A stretch of DNA of 12,901 nucleotides from Candidatus Latescibacterota bacterium. Its GTDB lineage: Bacteria; Krumholzibacteriota; Krumholzibacteriia; Krumholzibacteriales; WJIX01. The first letter of the stretch is position 1. Each line of letters begins with the position of its first letter. Below the pieces are notes generated by a model, which ran no database searches, was not told the origin of the DNA, and saw only the letters and a list, made by a program, of their open reading frames with translations. Both the position numbers and the translations under genes were made by a program. This document shows positions 1 to 5,873 of this stretch, piece after piece. The stretch is taken from the NCBI GenBank assembly GCA_030643145.1, contig DAOWMJ010000033.1:1-12901 (forward strand), read 5' to 3'.

Positions 1-14
1 GGTTATTAACGATT

Positions 15-722
15 TTACTGTTCATCTTGCGTTACCATCTTTTCCCTGATTTTGAACGCGAGAAATCCCATCGCGGATGTCGCGAGCAGTATTATAAATC
101 TGGCTAACCAGTTATGTCCAAGTTTGCCAATTACAAAATAAGCGGCAAATAATCCGCCGGCTGTTAATATCATCGGTAAGTCAAGAGGGGTTGATTGCTC
201 GGGAGGCATTCGATCCATCTGTATTTGCCAGCTTTCTCCAATAATTGCCGCTTTCCACTCTTTTTTCCCCAATCTAAAAGAAATATCGTAGAGTGGAAGA
301 TGAATGATTCTTGAGGTTTCCGGATCCAGCTCTTTAGGTTGAATGATCTTTTCTCCATCTGCCAGCGCTTTTTCAAAATAGCAGTAGTCTCCCGCCGGCG
401 GGTCCGGTATCGGACTCGCGGAGGGAGGCGCCCCTCTCGCGGGGTAACCGCTCGATTTCCCATTCTCATCTTCTATCATGGTGTATGGAACGAAGCAGAA
501 CTTGATCTCTAATTTACGGGGACGTCCCATATTGTGCTTCAGAAGAAACGAACGCAGAATGTCTTCCACAGCCTTATCATTCCTTTTATGCGGCAGTATC
601 AGGTGTTCGGGATAATTGCTGTCATTTACCAGAAGCGCTGATCCGCAATAGGAACATTTCAACATTTTCTGGCCGGGGTGTACCCTGTTTTCGCCTCCGC
701 AAAGTTCACATTTTACAATCAT
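15..722 (-). CDS. Zinc-ribbon membrane protein, YdjG-like partner of the SPFH protein
   Basis: A 235-residue protein with an N-terminal zinc ribbon (C5-x2-C8 and C23-x2-C26, each pair followed by a glycine). A polar middle region of about 150 residues follows, including a Pro-rich stretch near 95-110. Two hydrophobic segments at about 181-200 and 205-222 should be membrane spans. It begins 2 bp after the stop of the upstream SPFH gene, behind a GAAGAG-type ribosome site, so the two are almost certainly co-transcribed. In Bacillus subtilis the SPFH/zinc-ribbon protein YdjI is encoded with PspA (YdjF) and the membrane proteins YdjG and YdjH; a zinc ribbon plus membrane spans next to a YdjI homologue fits that pattern. 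I infer a membrane anchor or partner for the SPFH protein. No enzymatic motif is visible. The family name is by analogy; the zinc ribbon and spans are seen directly. Confidence 0.72.
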   Translation of the reverse strand: MIVKCELCGGENRVHPGQKMLKCSYCGSALLVNDSNYPEHLILPHKRNDKAVEDILRSFLLKHNMGRPRKLEIKFCFVPYTMIEDENGKSSGYPARGAPPSASPIPDPPAGDYCYFEKALADGEKIIQPKELDPETSRIIHLPLYDISFRLGKKEWKAAIIGESWQIQMDRMPPEQSTPLDLPMILTAGGLFAAYFVIGKLGHNWLARFIILLATSAMGFLAFKIREKMVTQDEQ

Positions 723-724
723 TA

Positions 725-1867
725 TTACTCTTCTTTGATTTTTTCACCACAGTTCAAACAGAATTTTGTTCCCGGAGGGAGTTTGGCGCCGCAGTGTGGA
801 CATATCAAATTTTCCCCAAGGATTCTTCCGCAGTTTGAACAAAATATTGCTTCGGTCGGGAGCTCTGTCTGGCAGTGGGGGCATTTGTTGAGTGTTATAA
901 GCTGCGCGCCGCAGTGTTGACAGAATCTGGAATCCGGAAGAACTTCATTATGACAACGCGGGCATTGCAGCATTGTTGATGCTGAATCAACCCCGGTCGA
1001 TGAAAACGTGTTAACGGATTTGGCCAGCATGCCCGGTATCATCATGCCAAGCCCGGCTCCAACGCCAATCCCCATTCCTCCCGCCGCCGCTCCGGCTCCT
1101 CCGCTTCCATTCCCAGCTGCGGCGTCACCCATTGCCTTGGCCGCTTTAAATTTAAAGAAACTGTCGAGATTGCCGACTGCCTGCAAACCGCTTCTTTCAT
1201 CAATCATCTTCTGAACTTCGGGGGGAGGAGTAATAGAATTAATAAAGAGATCGGACAGTTCCATTCCATATTTCGAGAAATCGTTTTTCAGCCGGCCTCG
1301 TATTTCAACCGCGAGTTCATCGTAGTTTTCCGGAAGGCTAAAAATTGTATCTAGCTGTTCACCGAAAAGATCATTTATTCTCGAGACGATTACATCTCTT
1401 AGATAGTTATCGATCATCTCGCTGGTAAATACTCCCTGGGTTCCCACTACGTGATTTATGAAAAGAACGGGTTCTTTTATTTTGAATGTATAGAGTCCGA
1501 ATGCTCTTAATCGTACCAATCCCAGCTTGCTGTCTTTGAACGCGACAGGGTCTTTTGTCCCCCATTTCTGATTTAGAAATGTTTTCATGTTTATAAAGTA
1601 TACTTCAGTTCTGAATGGGCTTTTAAAGCCCCAAGGGAGGGCGAGAATTTTTGTTAATATGGGCATGTTTTTGGTTGTGAGGGTATGCCGGCCGGGGCCG
1701 AATATATCAAGTCCCTTGCCGTCCTTGAAGAAAACAGCGCTCTGATTATCGCGAACAATAAGCTGCGCTCCCATTTTTATTTCTGCTGATCCTTCCGGGG
1801 GCAATCTGTGTACAATTTCTTCCCCCGATTCATCAAACCACTCTAAAACTTCCATAAACTGGGACAT
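725..1867 (-). CDS. SPFH-domain protein with three C-terminal zinc ribbons (YdjI / virion-core-protein-like)
   Basis: A 380-residue protein. Residues about 1-230 match the SPFH-type YdjI family, beginning with the family-like stretch Q-F-M-E-V-L-E-W-F-D. A Gly/Ala-rich hydrophobic linker lies at about 248-282. Three tandem zinc ribbons follow: C302/C305-C316/C319, C329/C332-C343/C346 and C356/C359-C370/C373. I chose the ATG at 1867 because GGAG sits 5 nt upstream; a GTG at 1882 would place that site inside the gene and would extend past the family N-terminus. SPFH proteins assemble on membranes, and YdjI in Bacillus belongs to a PspA-linked envelope-stress module. Here no pspA is adjacent, only the zinc-ribbon membrane gene downstream. 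I infer a membrane-surface scaffold or stress protein. Many databases call this family 'virion core protein', which reflects a similarity name, not a phage origin. Confidence 0.85.
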   Translation of the reverse strand: MSQFMEVLEWFDESGEEIVHRLPPEGSAEIKMGAQLIVRDNQSAVFFKDGKGLDIFGPGRHTLTTKNMPILTKILALPWGFKSPFRTEVYFINMKTFLNQKWGTKDPVAFKDSKLGLVRLRAFGLYTFKIKEPVLFINHVVGTQGVFTSEMIDNYLRDVIVSRINDLFGEQLDTIFSLPENYDELAVEIRGRLKNDFSKYGMELSDLFINSITPPPEVQKMIDERSGLQAVGNLDSFFKFKAAKAMGDAAAGNGSGGAGAAAGGMGIGVGAGLGMMIPGMLAKSVNTFSSTGVDSASTMLQCPRCHNEVLPDSRFCQHCGAQLITLNKCPHCQTELPTEAIFCSNCGRILGENLICPHCGAKLPPGTKFCLNCGEKIKEE

Positions 1868-1960
1868 ATCTTCTCCGTTCACTAATAGTTAGCTAACATC
1901 ACGGGTTATTCCGTTAACCTTGTTTTATCCGTATGCTCTCTTTTGTCGGCAATGCTGCTG

Positions 1961-1990
1961 AATATATAAATCGAAACATTTGATTGTAAA
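1961..1990 (-). promoter_or_regulatory. Candidate sigma-70 promoter for the SPFH/zinc-ribbon pair
   Basis: Read on the minus strand, TTTACA (1990-1985) and TATATT (1966-1961) are separated by 18 nt. Transcription would start near 1954, leaving a leader of about 87 nt before the ATG at 1867. The leader includes a small inverted repeat GGTTA-6 nt-TAACC at 1904-1919. This is a consensus match only. Confidence 0.4.
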
Positions 1991-2086
1991 GCAAATGAAG
2001 TGCCAAAATTTTGTAAACGCAGCAATTAAACGATGAAACATTGATCAGCCACAGCCCCGGTATATTGGCGATTGCCGAATAAGAAT

Positions 2087-2115
2087 TTGCAGAAAAAATA
2101 TCGCATGATTATAGA
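2087..2115 (+). promoter_or_regulatory. Candidate promoter for the structured leader and 49-aa ORF
   Basis: TTGCAG (2087-2092) is followed after 17 nt by TATAGA (2110-2115). The -35 match is weak (3 of 6) and the -10 is moderate (4 of 6). What makes it worth recording is position: the predicted start near 2122 coincides with the first base pair of the fold at 2121-2178. Confidence 0.35.
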
Positions 2116-2120
2116 TAATA

Positions 2121-2178
2121 GTCTTGTAACTTCAGATTAATTATGATAAAGTATCTGAAGATGGGGCAACCACAAGAC
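2121..2178 (+). ncRNA. Candidate structured RNA leader with two nested perfect stems
   Basis: GTCTTGT (2121-2127) is perfectly complementary to ACAAGAC (2172-2178). Inside it, CTTCAGAT (2130-2137) is perfectly complementary to ATCTGAAG (2153-2160), with a 15-nt terminal loop. The two helices are separated by an asymmetric internal loop of 2 nt on the left and 11 nt on the right (2161-2171, purine-rich with GGGG). The element sits between a candidate promoter and a good ribosome site (AAAGG at 2195-2199) for a 49-aa ORF, so it could be a cis-regulatory leader. I do not recognise it as a known riboswitch class. There is no evidence here for conservation; it is a structural reading only. Confidence 0.35.
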
Positions 2179-2209
2179 AAGGGATATATTAAACAAAGGT
2201 AATCCAAGG

Positions 2210-2359
2210 ATGGAAGTGGCAGTTTATTCTATAGATTTTGCTAAAATCTATAAAGAATTTCTGTCGGAACAGGTCAGGGATAGTGTGAAATATACACCGA
2301 TCTACTCAGGGGAGGTGGAAAAGAAGGTCGTATCCCTTAGAAGGATTATAATATTCTAG
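2210..2359 (+). CDS. Hypothetical small protein, 49 aa
   Basis: ATG at 2210 is preceded by AAAGG at 2195-2199 (10-nt spacing), and the frame stays open to TAG at 2357-2359. The product has 49 residues, begins MEVAVYSIDFAKIYKEFL, is rich in charged residues with many K, E and V, and ends in a basic-hydrophobic tail RRIIIF. There is no signal peptide, membrane span or cysteine pair, and I recognise no family. Base composition is AT-rich like the genes around it and unlike the higher-GC lipoprotein gene that starts 73 bp downstream. It could be a real small gene under the leader described upstream, the N-terminal remnant of a longer gene cut by the arrival of the lipoprotein gene, or chance. The good ribosome site is the main argument for it. 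Confidence 0.4.
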   Translation: MEVAVYSIDFAKIYKEFLSEQVRDSVKYTPIYSGEVEKKVVSLRRIIIF

Positions 2360-2360
2360 A

Positions 2361-2399
2361 ACTATACAGCGTTTATCTGACTATACAGGGCTGTATACT
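2361..2399 (+). promoter_or_regulatory. 16-bp palindrome with flanking half-site upstream of the lipoprotein gene; likely operator
   Basis: TATACAGGGCTGTATA (2382-2397) is a perfect inverted repeat with a 2-nt centre. A third copy of the half-site, in the same context ACTATACAG, lies at 2361-2369. The right arm overlaps a TATACT (2394-2399) that would serve as a -10 box, although the -35 region is poor (TTTATC at 2372-2377). Overlap of a palindrome with a -10 box 34 bp before a start codon is typical of a repressor operator. As RNA it could only form a stem with a minimal loop, so a DNA-binding site is the more natural reading. Confidence 0.45.
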
Positions 2400-2432
2400 A
2401 TATGTTATGCGGAAAAAACAGAGGAGGTTGAA

Positions 2433-3362
2433 GTGATACGTGTTTTCAAAGTGCTGTGCGTACTTACAATTGTCTCGATGTCTTTCCTCAATTGCAGCGA
2501 CGATAAGGGCACTGGGCCGGAGAAAGAGACCCCGACCGACTACGATCTGGTCAGCGTCCCTGCCACACTGGGATTCTCCATGGGATATGCGGGAGTCGTC
2601 GTCGCCTTGCCTGTTCATACTGTATCTCTCGATGCATATCGGATAGGAAGGTACGAACTGACGTATGAACTATGGTCGGGAGTATATGGCTGGGCGACGG
2701 CAAACGGATATACGTTTGCGCATCCCGGACAGCAGGGATCACATGTGGGTACAACGACGGCACAGCAGCCGGTGACGATGATCAGCTGGCGGGACTGCAT
2801 AGCGTGGTGCAACGCAGCGTCTGAAAAAGAGGGTTTCATGCCTGTGTACTACAATGCGGGTATGGCGCACGTTGCGGCCAATGTATACAGAAACTCAGCG
2901 ACGGGCGGGGATATCGGGAACGGGGACGTGGAATTGAGCGCGAACGGATTCAGATTGCCCACGGAGGCCGAATGGGAATACGCGGGGCGGTATATCGACG
3001 GCACGAGCCTCGTGCCGGGAGATCAGCACTGTGGCTATGATATTGATCCAGCCGTCAACAACTGCGCCTGGTACAAACTCAACTCGGACGATTCGACGCA
3101 TGCCGTCGGGGAATTGCAGCCCAATAGCCTGGGGCTGAAGGACATGAGCGGCAATGTATGGGAATGGTGCTGGGACTGGTATGATCCCTATTTAAGCGCC
3201 ACAGTGGACAATCCGCAGGGCCCGTCGAGCGGCACGAGACGTGTTCTTCGAGGCAACAGCATCTATTACCTCGATTGCCGATCCGCATGGCGCGCCTTTG
3301 AAAACCCGGAAGATGAATATCCGGACGACGGTTTTCGCCTTTGTCGGAGCGGATCCTTATAA
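2433..3362 (+). CDS. SUMF1 / FGE-sulfatase-fold lipoprotein, probably non-catalytic
   Basis: A 309-residue protein starting with GTG behind GAGGAGG (2421-2427). Residues 1-20 form a signal peptide ending F-L-N before C21; this would be a lipobox with unusual Asn at -1, followed by the spacer-like S-D-D-K-G-T-G-P. The rest is a formylglycine-generating-enzyme fold: V-T-M-I-S-W-R-D at 114-121, G-F-R-L-P-T-E-A-E-W-E-Y-A at 172-184, D-M-S-G-N-V-W-E-W at 237-245, and C-R-S-A-W-R to G-F-R-L at 282-303. The usual R-G-G-S-W is R-G-N-S-I, and the loop before C-R-S-A is about two residues short. I find no counterpart of the paired catalytic cysteines that follow G-G-S in true FGEs. So sulfatase activation is unlikely; a surface or periplasmic binding role is more probable. 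Sampled lines of the gene are about 55-60% GC, against about 35% in a sampled line of the ligase gene, suggesting separate origin. Confidence 0.85.
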   Translation: MIRVFKVLCVLTIVSMSFLNCSDDKGTGPEKETPTDYDLVSVPATLGFSMGYAGVVVALPVHTVSLDAYRIGRYELTYELWSGVYGWATANGYTFAHPGQQGSHVGTTTAQQPVTMISWRDCIAWCNAASEKEGFMPVYYNAGMAHVAANVYRNSATGGDIGNGDVELSANGFRLPTEAEWEYAGRYIDGTSLVPGDQHCGYDIDPAVNNCAWYKLNSDDSTHAVGELQPNSLGLKDMSGNVWEWCWDWYDPYLSATVDNPQGPSSGTRRVLRGNSIYYLDCRSAWRAFENPEDEYPDDGFRLCRSGSL

Positions 3363-3423
3363 CGGCCATTTTCTCGCGCCGTGCACGCTGATATGTTAAA
3401 AACATTAAAAGACCTCTAACCCA

Positions 3424-3455
3424 CGCGGATAAGAGAAAGCCGGTCCGCGCGGTTT
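3424..3455 (+). terminator. Candidate intrinsic terminator after the lipoprotein gene
   Basis: CGCGGA (3424-3429) pairs with TCCGCG (3444-3449) across a 14-nt loop and is followed by CGGTTTTG. The stem is GC-rich but short and the T run is only four bases. It lies about 60 bp after the stop. A weaker ACGGC/GCCGT stem at 3362-3382 immediately follows the stop codon without a T run. Confidence 0.4.
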
Positions 3456-3567
3456 TGTGCTGCAACGATAGTTAAAAGTTGCTGCTACTCCGATTTCTGA
3501 AGTTACCAATGATCAATGAAAAATGTCAAACGAACAGTGATAATTTCGGGGTAAGCAAAAAATCTGG

Positions 3568-3597
3568 TTGGACAATTTAAGCTGTAACAATTAAAAT
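3568..3597 (+). promoter_or_regulatory. Candidate sigma-70 promoter of the ligase-PanD operon
   Basis: TTGGAC (3568-3573) and TAAAAT (3592-3597) are separated by 18 nt, with predicted start near 3604 and a leader of about 53 nt to the chosen ATG at 3657. The site lies in an AT-rich 290-bp intergenic stretch that otherwise shows no gene. Confidence 0.45.
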
Positions 3598-3656
3598 AGA
3601 CTTAGAATTCTGTTTTGTTCGAATATTGCAGGCAGCAGTGTAAGGAAGTTAAAATT

Positions 3657-5378
3657 ATGTTCCCCTCTCTTTTACCCGCGGTTGTGAGGCATCTTGTTTA
3701 CCCCTTCTACCGGGGGTTTAGAAAAGACATGGTTCTTTCGATCCTTAAGGATTTGGAAGATAATCAGTGGTTCTCAAAGGAGCAGATAGAGGAAATCCAG
3801 TGGAAGAAGTTGAAAAGATTGCTGAAATACGCTTCCGGACATGTTCCATATTACAGAGATCTTTTCAAGAAGAGGGGGATAGAACCGGATGAGATTGAAA
3901 ACCTCAATGATTTCATGAAAATACCCTTCTTGACCGGGAATGTTATCACAGAAAACAGCGGTTCTCTTGTAACAGGGGATCCGTTGATACAAGGCTATGC
4001 TTCGAGTACTGGAGGGTCAATTGGTGATCCTTTGTATTTTTACTGTGATCTGGCCGCGGGGCCGGTCCGCCGCGCCAACACCATTCGTCAGTTTCGCTAC
4101 GCGGGCATTGATATTGGAGAGAAACAGCTGCGTCTGTGGGGGGGGCGTTTGGACAGAGCGTGGAAAGAGGGTATTAGTGAGAGGGCAAAAGATTATTTTA
4201 ATAATATTCGATTTCTGTCATCATTTGATATGTCTGACGAAGCGATGAAAAAATATGTTTCTATTGAACGTTCTTTTAGACCTTCATTGATTGTCGCCTA
4301 TCCTTCAGCTCTTGCTCTTCTTTCTGATTTTTGTAAGCGGAGAGCTTTGAAGCTGCATAAACCGAAGGCCATTATTACTAGTGGAGAGACCCTATATCCG
4401 GAGCAGCGGGAGATAATTGAAGAAGTCTTTTCCGCGCCTGTTTTTAATCGTTATGGGAGCCGCCAGTTTTCAAATATTGCCAGTGAATGCAAACAGCACA
4501 ATGGATTGCATATCACGAGCGATCTCTTCTTTGTTGAAGTGATCGATAAGAACGGCCGGCCGGCAGAGAGCGGGGAAGGGGGAGAACTGGTTGTTACCGA
4601 CCTGTCGAATTATTATATGCCATTTATAAGATATAAGACTGGAGATTATGCCGTGCGAACGGACAGGTTATGTGGCTGCGGGAGAGGGCTGCCGCTCCTT
4701 GACAAGATTGAGGGGCGCAGTTTCGACACAATCAGGACTCCGGAGGGAAAATCAGTAGGCGGCTTTTTCTGGACGCGGCTTTCCAGAACTGTACCGGGGA
4801 TAAATAGATTTCAAATTGAACAGAAAGGATTGAACAGAATCAATTTCAAGATTGTTCCTGGAAGCGAGTGGAAAGATGAATTTAAGAGTGTTCTCGAGGA
4901 AAAAATAAAATCTAATTGCGGAGATAACTTTAATGTCACTTTTCTTGTAGTTGATGATATTACTCTTGCTCCTTCCGGTAAATCCAGATTTATTATCTCC
5001 AATAATGAAGAGAGATTTGTTATTAAATCGAAGATACACAAGGCAAATATCACAGCGACAAATCCGGATTTAAACGATGGTTTGCGGATAGACGAAGAAC
5101 TTATGGAGCTTGCGGATATTGCGGAGCATGAAAAAATTCTTGTTGTTGATGCTACAAATGGAGCTCGGCTGGAAACATTCGCCGTAAGGGGGCCGGGAGG
5201 GAAGGGTGAAATTGTTGCCTGCGGCGCTATCGCCGTTCAACTTTCCGCAGGAGATGAAATTGGTATAATGGCATTTACATGGTCGATGGAAAGAGATAGT
5301 TATTTCAGTAATATTCTTGTTGATAAAGAAAATAAGTTTGTGCGTTATCTTACAGAAATTGCTGGTGAAAAGTTTTAA
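3657..5378 (+). CDS. PaaK/CapK-type adenylate-forming ligase fused to a degenerate PanD-like domain
   Basis: A 573-residue protein from ATG 3657, chosen for AAGGAAG at 3642-3648; an in-frame TTG at 3615 lacks such a site. Residues about 1-450 are an ANL-superfamily ligase of the phenylacetate-CoA ligase/CapK type: phosphate loop Y-A-S-S-T-G-G-S-I-G-D-P-L at 114-126, Y-G-S-R-Q-F-S-N-I-A-S-E-C at 266-278, Y-K-T-G-D at 326-330, C-G-C-G-R-G at 339-344, I-E-G-R at 351-354, and the C-terminal catalytic lysine in P-S-G-K-S-R (K442). The ligase half thus looks active and should adenylate a carboxylic acid. Residues about 454-573 align without gaps to aspartate decarboxylase, offset by 450: Lys9, His11, Arg54 and Thr57 remain (K459, H461, R504, T507), but Tyr22, Gly24, Ser25, Tyr58 and Asn72 are L472, D474, G475, F508 and C522. 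It cannot form a pyruvoyl group at the usual serine. Substrate unknown. Confidence 0.88.
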   Translation: MFPSLLPAVVRHLVYPFYRGFRKDMVLSILKDLEDNQWFSKEQIEEIQWKKLKRLLKYASGHVPYYRDLFKKRGIEPDEIENLNDFMKIPFLTGNVITENSGSLVTGDPLIQGYASSTGGSIGDPLYFYCDLAAGPVRRANTIRQFRYAGIDIGEKQLRLWGGRLDRAWKEGISERAKDYFNNIRFLSSFDMSDEAMKKYVSIERSFRPSLIVAYPSALALLSDFCKRRALKLHKPKAIITSGETLYPEQREIIEEVFSAPVFNRYGSRQFSNIASECKQHNGLHITSDLFFVEVIDKNGRPAESGEGGELVVTDLSNYYMPFIRYKTGDYAVRTDRLCGCGRGLPLLDKIEGRSFDTIRTPEGKSVGGFFWTRLSRTVPGINRFQIEQKGLNRINFKIVPGSEWKDEFKSVLEEKIKSNCGDNFNVTFLVVDDITLAPSGKSRFIISNNEERFVIKSKIHKANITATNPDLNDGLRIDEELMELADIAEHEKILVVDATNGARLETFAVRGPGGKGEIVACGAIAVQLSAGDEIGIMAFTWSMERDSYFSNILVDKENKFVRYLTEIAGEKF

Positions 5379-5423
5379 TGAAATGCCGGCTTGCGCACAG
5401 CATTTTATTTTCTTTTGTTTTAA

Positions 5424-5455
5424 TTGACAATTTAATATATTTACGGCGGTAACAG
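5424..5455 (+). promoter_or_regulatory. Weak candidate promoter in front of the separate panD-like gene
   Basis: A perfect TTGACA (5424-5429) lies in the 104-bp gap between the ligase and the panD-like gene, but the nearest reasonable -10, TAACAG (5450-5455), is 20 nt away. It may allow some independent expression of the small gene; otherwise the gap is AT-rich spacer. Confidence 0.22.
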
Positions 5456-5482
5456 TATTGATCTTTGGCTTGTGAGTATATT

Positions 5483-5842
5483 GTGAAACGGATGCTGCTA
5501 AAATCGATGATTCTGAAGGCGAGGGTTACTCAGGCGGATATTCGCTATGTTGGAAGCATTACGATCGATGAAGACCTTATTGAGAAAGCGAATCTGACAG
5601 AACAGGAAAATGTATTGATCGTAAACAGAACCAATGGAAACAGGCTTGAGACTTATATAATTGTGGGGGAAAGGGACTCAGGTGTAATTTGTATCAATGG
5701 CGCGGCGGCTCACTTGGTAAATGAAGATGATATTGTTGATATAATGGCATTTTCCTGGTCTACGGGTGAAGCTGAATCACTTTTCCTGAAATTGGACGTG
5801 AATAACCACTTCTCCAGATATGCCACCGCCGATGAGCTTTGA
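5483..5842 (+). CDS. panD: PanD-family pyruvoyl decarboxylase (aspartate 1-decarboxylase homologue)
   Basis: A 119-residue protein from GTG 5483; this start puts every motif in exact E. coli PanD register, whereas TTG at 5465 adds six residues and ATG at 5492 removes three. PanD cleaves itself at Gly24-Ser25 to make a pyruvoyl cofactor and converts L-aspartate to beta-alanine for coenzyme A. Present: T16, A18, D19, Y22, G24-S25, T57, Y58, R54 in T-N-G-N-R, and N72 in I-N-G-A-A-A-H (71-77). Absent: Lys9 is Met and His11 is Leu, in the usually well-kept K-S-K-I-H-R stretch. Self-processing is therefore expected, but substrate binding may be altered. From about residue 87 the tail (I-M-A-F-S-W-S, then N-H-F-S-R-Y) matches the fused domain of the upstream ligase rather than canonical PanD, so the two arose by duplication. 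The start codon has only a weak ribosome site. The symbol denotes family; activity on aspartate is unproven. Confidence 0.85.
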   Translation: MKRMLLKSMILKARVTQADIRYVGSITIDEDLIEKANLTEQENVLIVNRTNGNRLETYIIVGERDSGVICINGAAAHLVNEDDIVDIMAFSWSTGEAESLFLKLDVNNHFSRYATADEL

Positions 5843-5873
5843 CCCCGCTTGCTGATATCCCGAAAGGAAAAGG

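Noticed and set aside
1008..1214. Rightward Pro/Ala-rich frame
   Set aside because: It is the antisense reading of the Gly/Ala linker of the SPFH protein.
1868..1882. GTG start at 1882 for the SPFH gene
   Set aside because: The ribosome site GGAG would lie inside the coding sequence; ATG 1867 is correctly spaced.
2382..2397. LexA (SOS) box
   Set aside because: The palindrome has the order ACAG-CTGT, the reverse of CTGT-N8-ACAG, and the gene has no SOS character.
2356..2410. Integron attC-like site: GTTATGC 27 bp before the lipoprotein start, with another at 12888
   Set aside because: A matching complementary R-box (GCATAAC-like) was not found at the expected distance at either place, the arms do not pair as attC requires, and no integrase or cassette array is present.
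3229..3362. Variable region of a diversity-generating retroelement in the FGE-fold C-terminus
   Set aside because: This fold is a common DGR target, but I found no template repeat downstream and no reverse transcriptase in the window.
3615..3656. Longer N-terminus of the ligase from a TTG codon
   Set aside because: No ribosome site precedes it, whereas AAGGAAG stands 8 nt before ATG 3657.
5465..5482. TTG start for the panD-like gene
   Set aside because: It adds six residues not found in PanD; GTG 5483 gives exact register with the E. coli protein.
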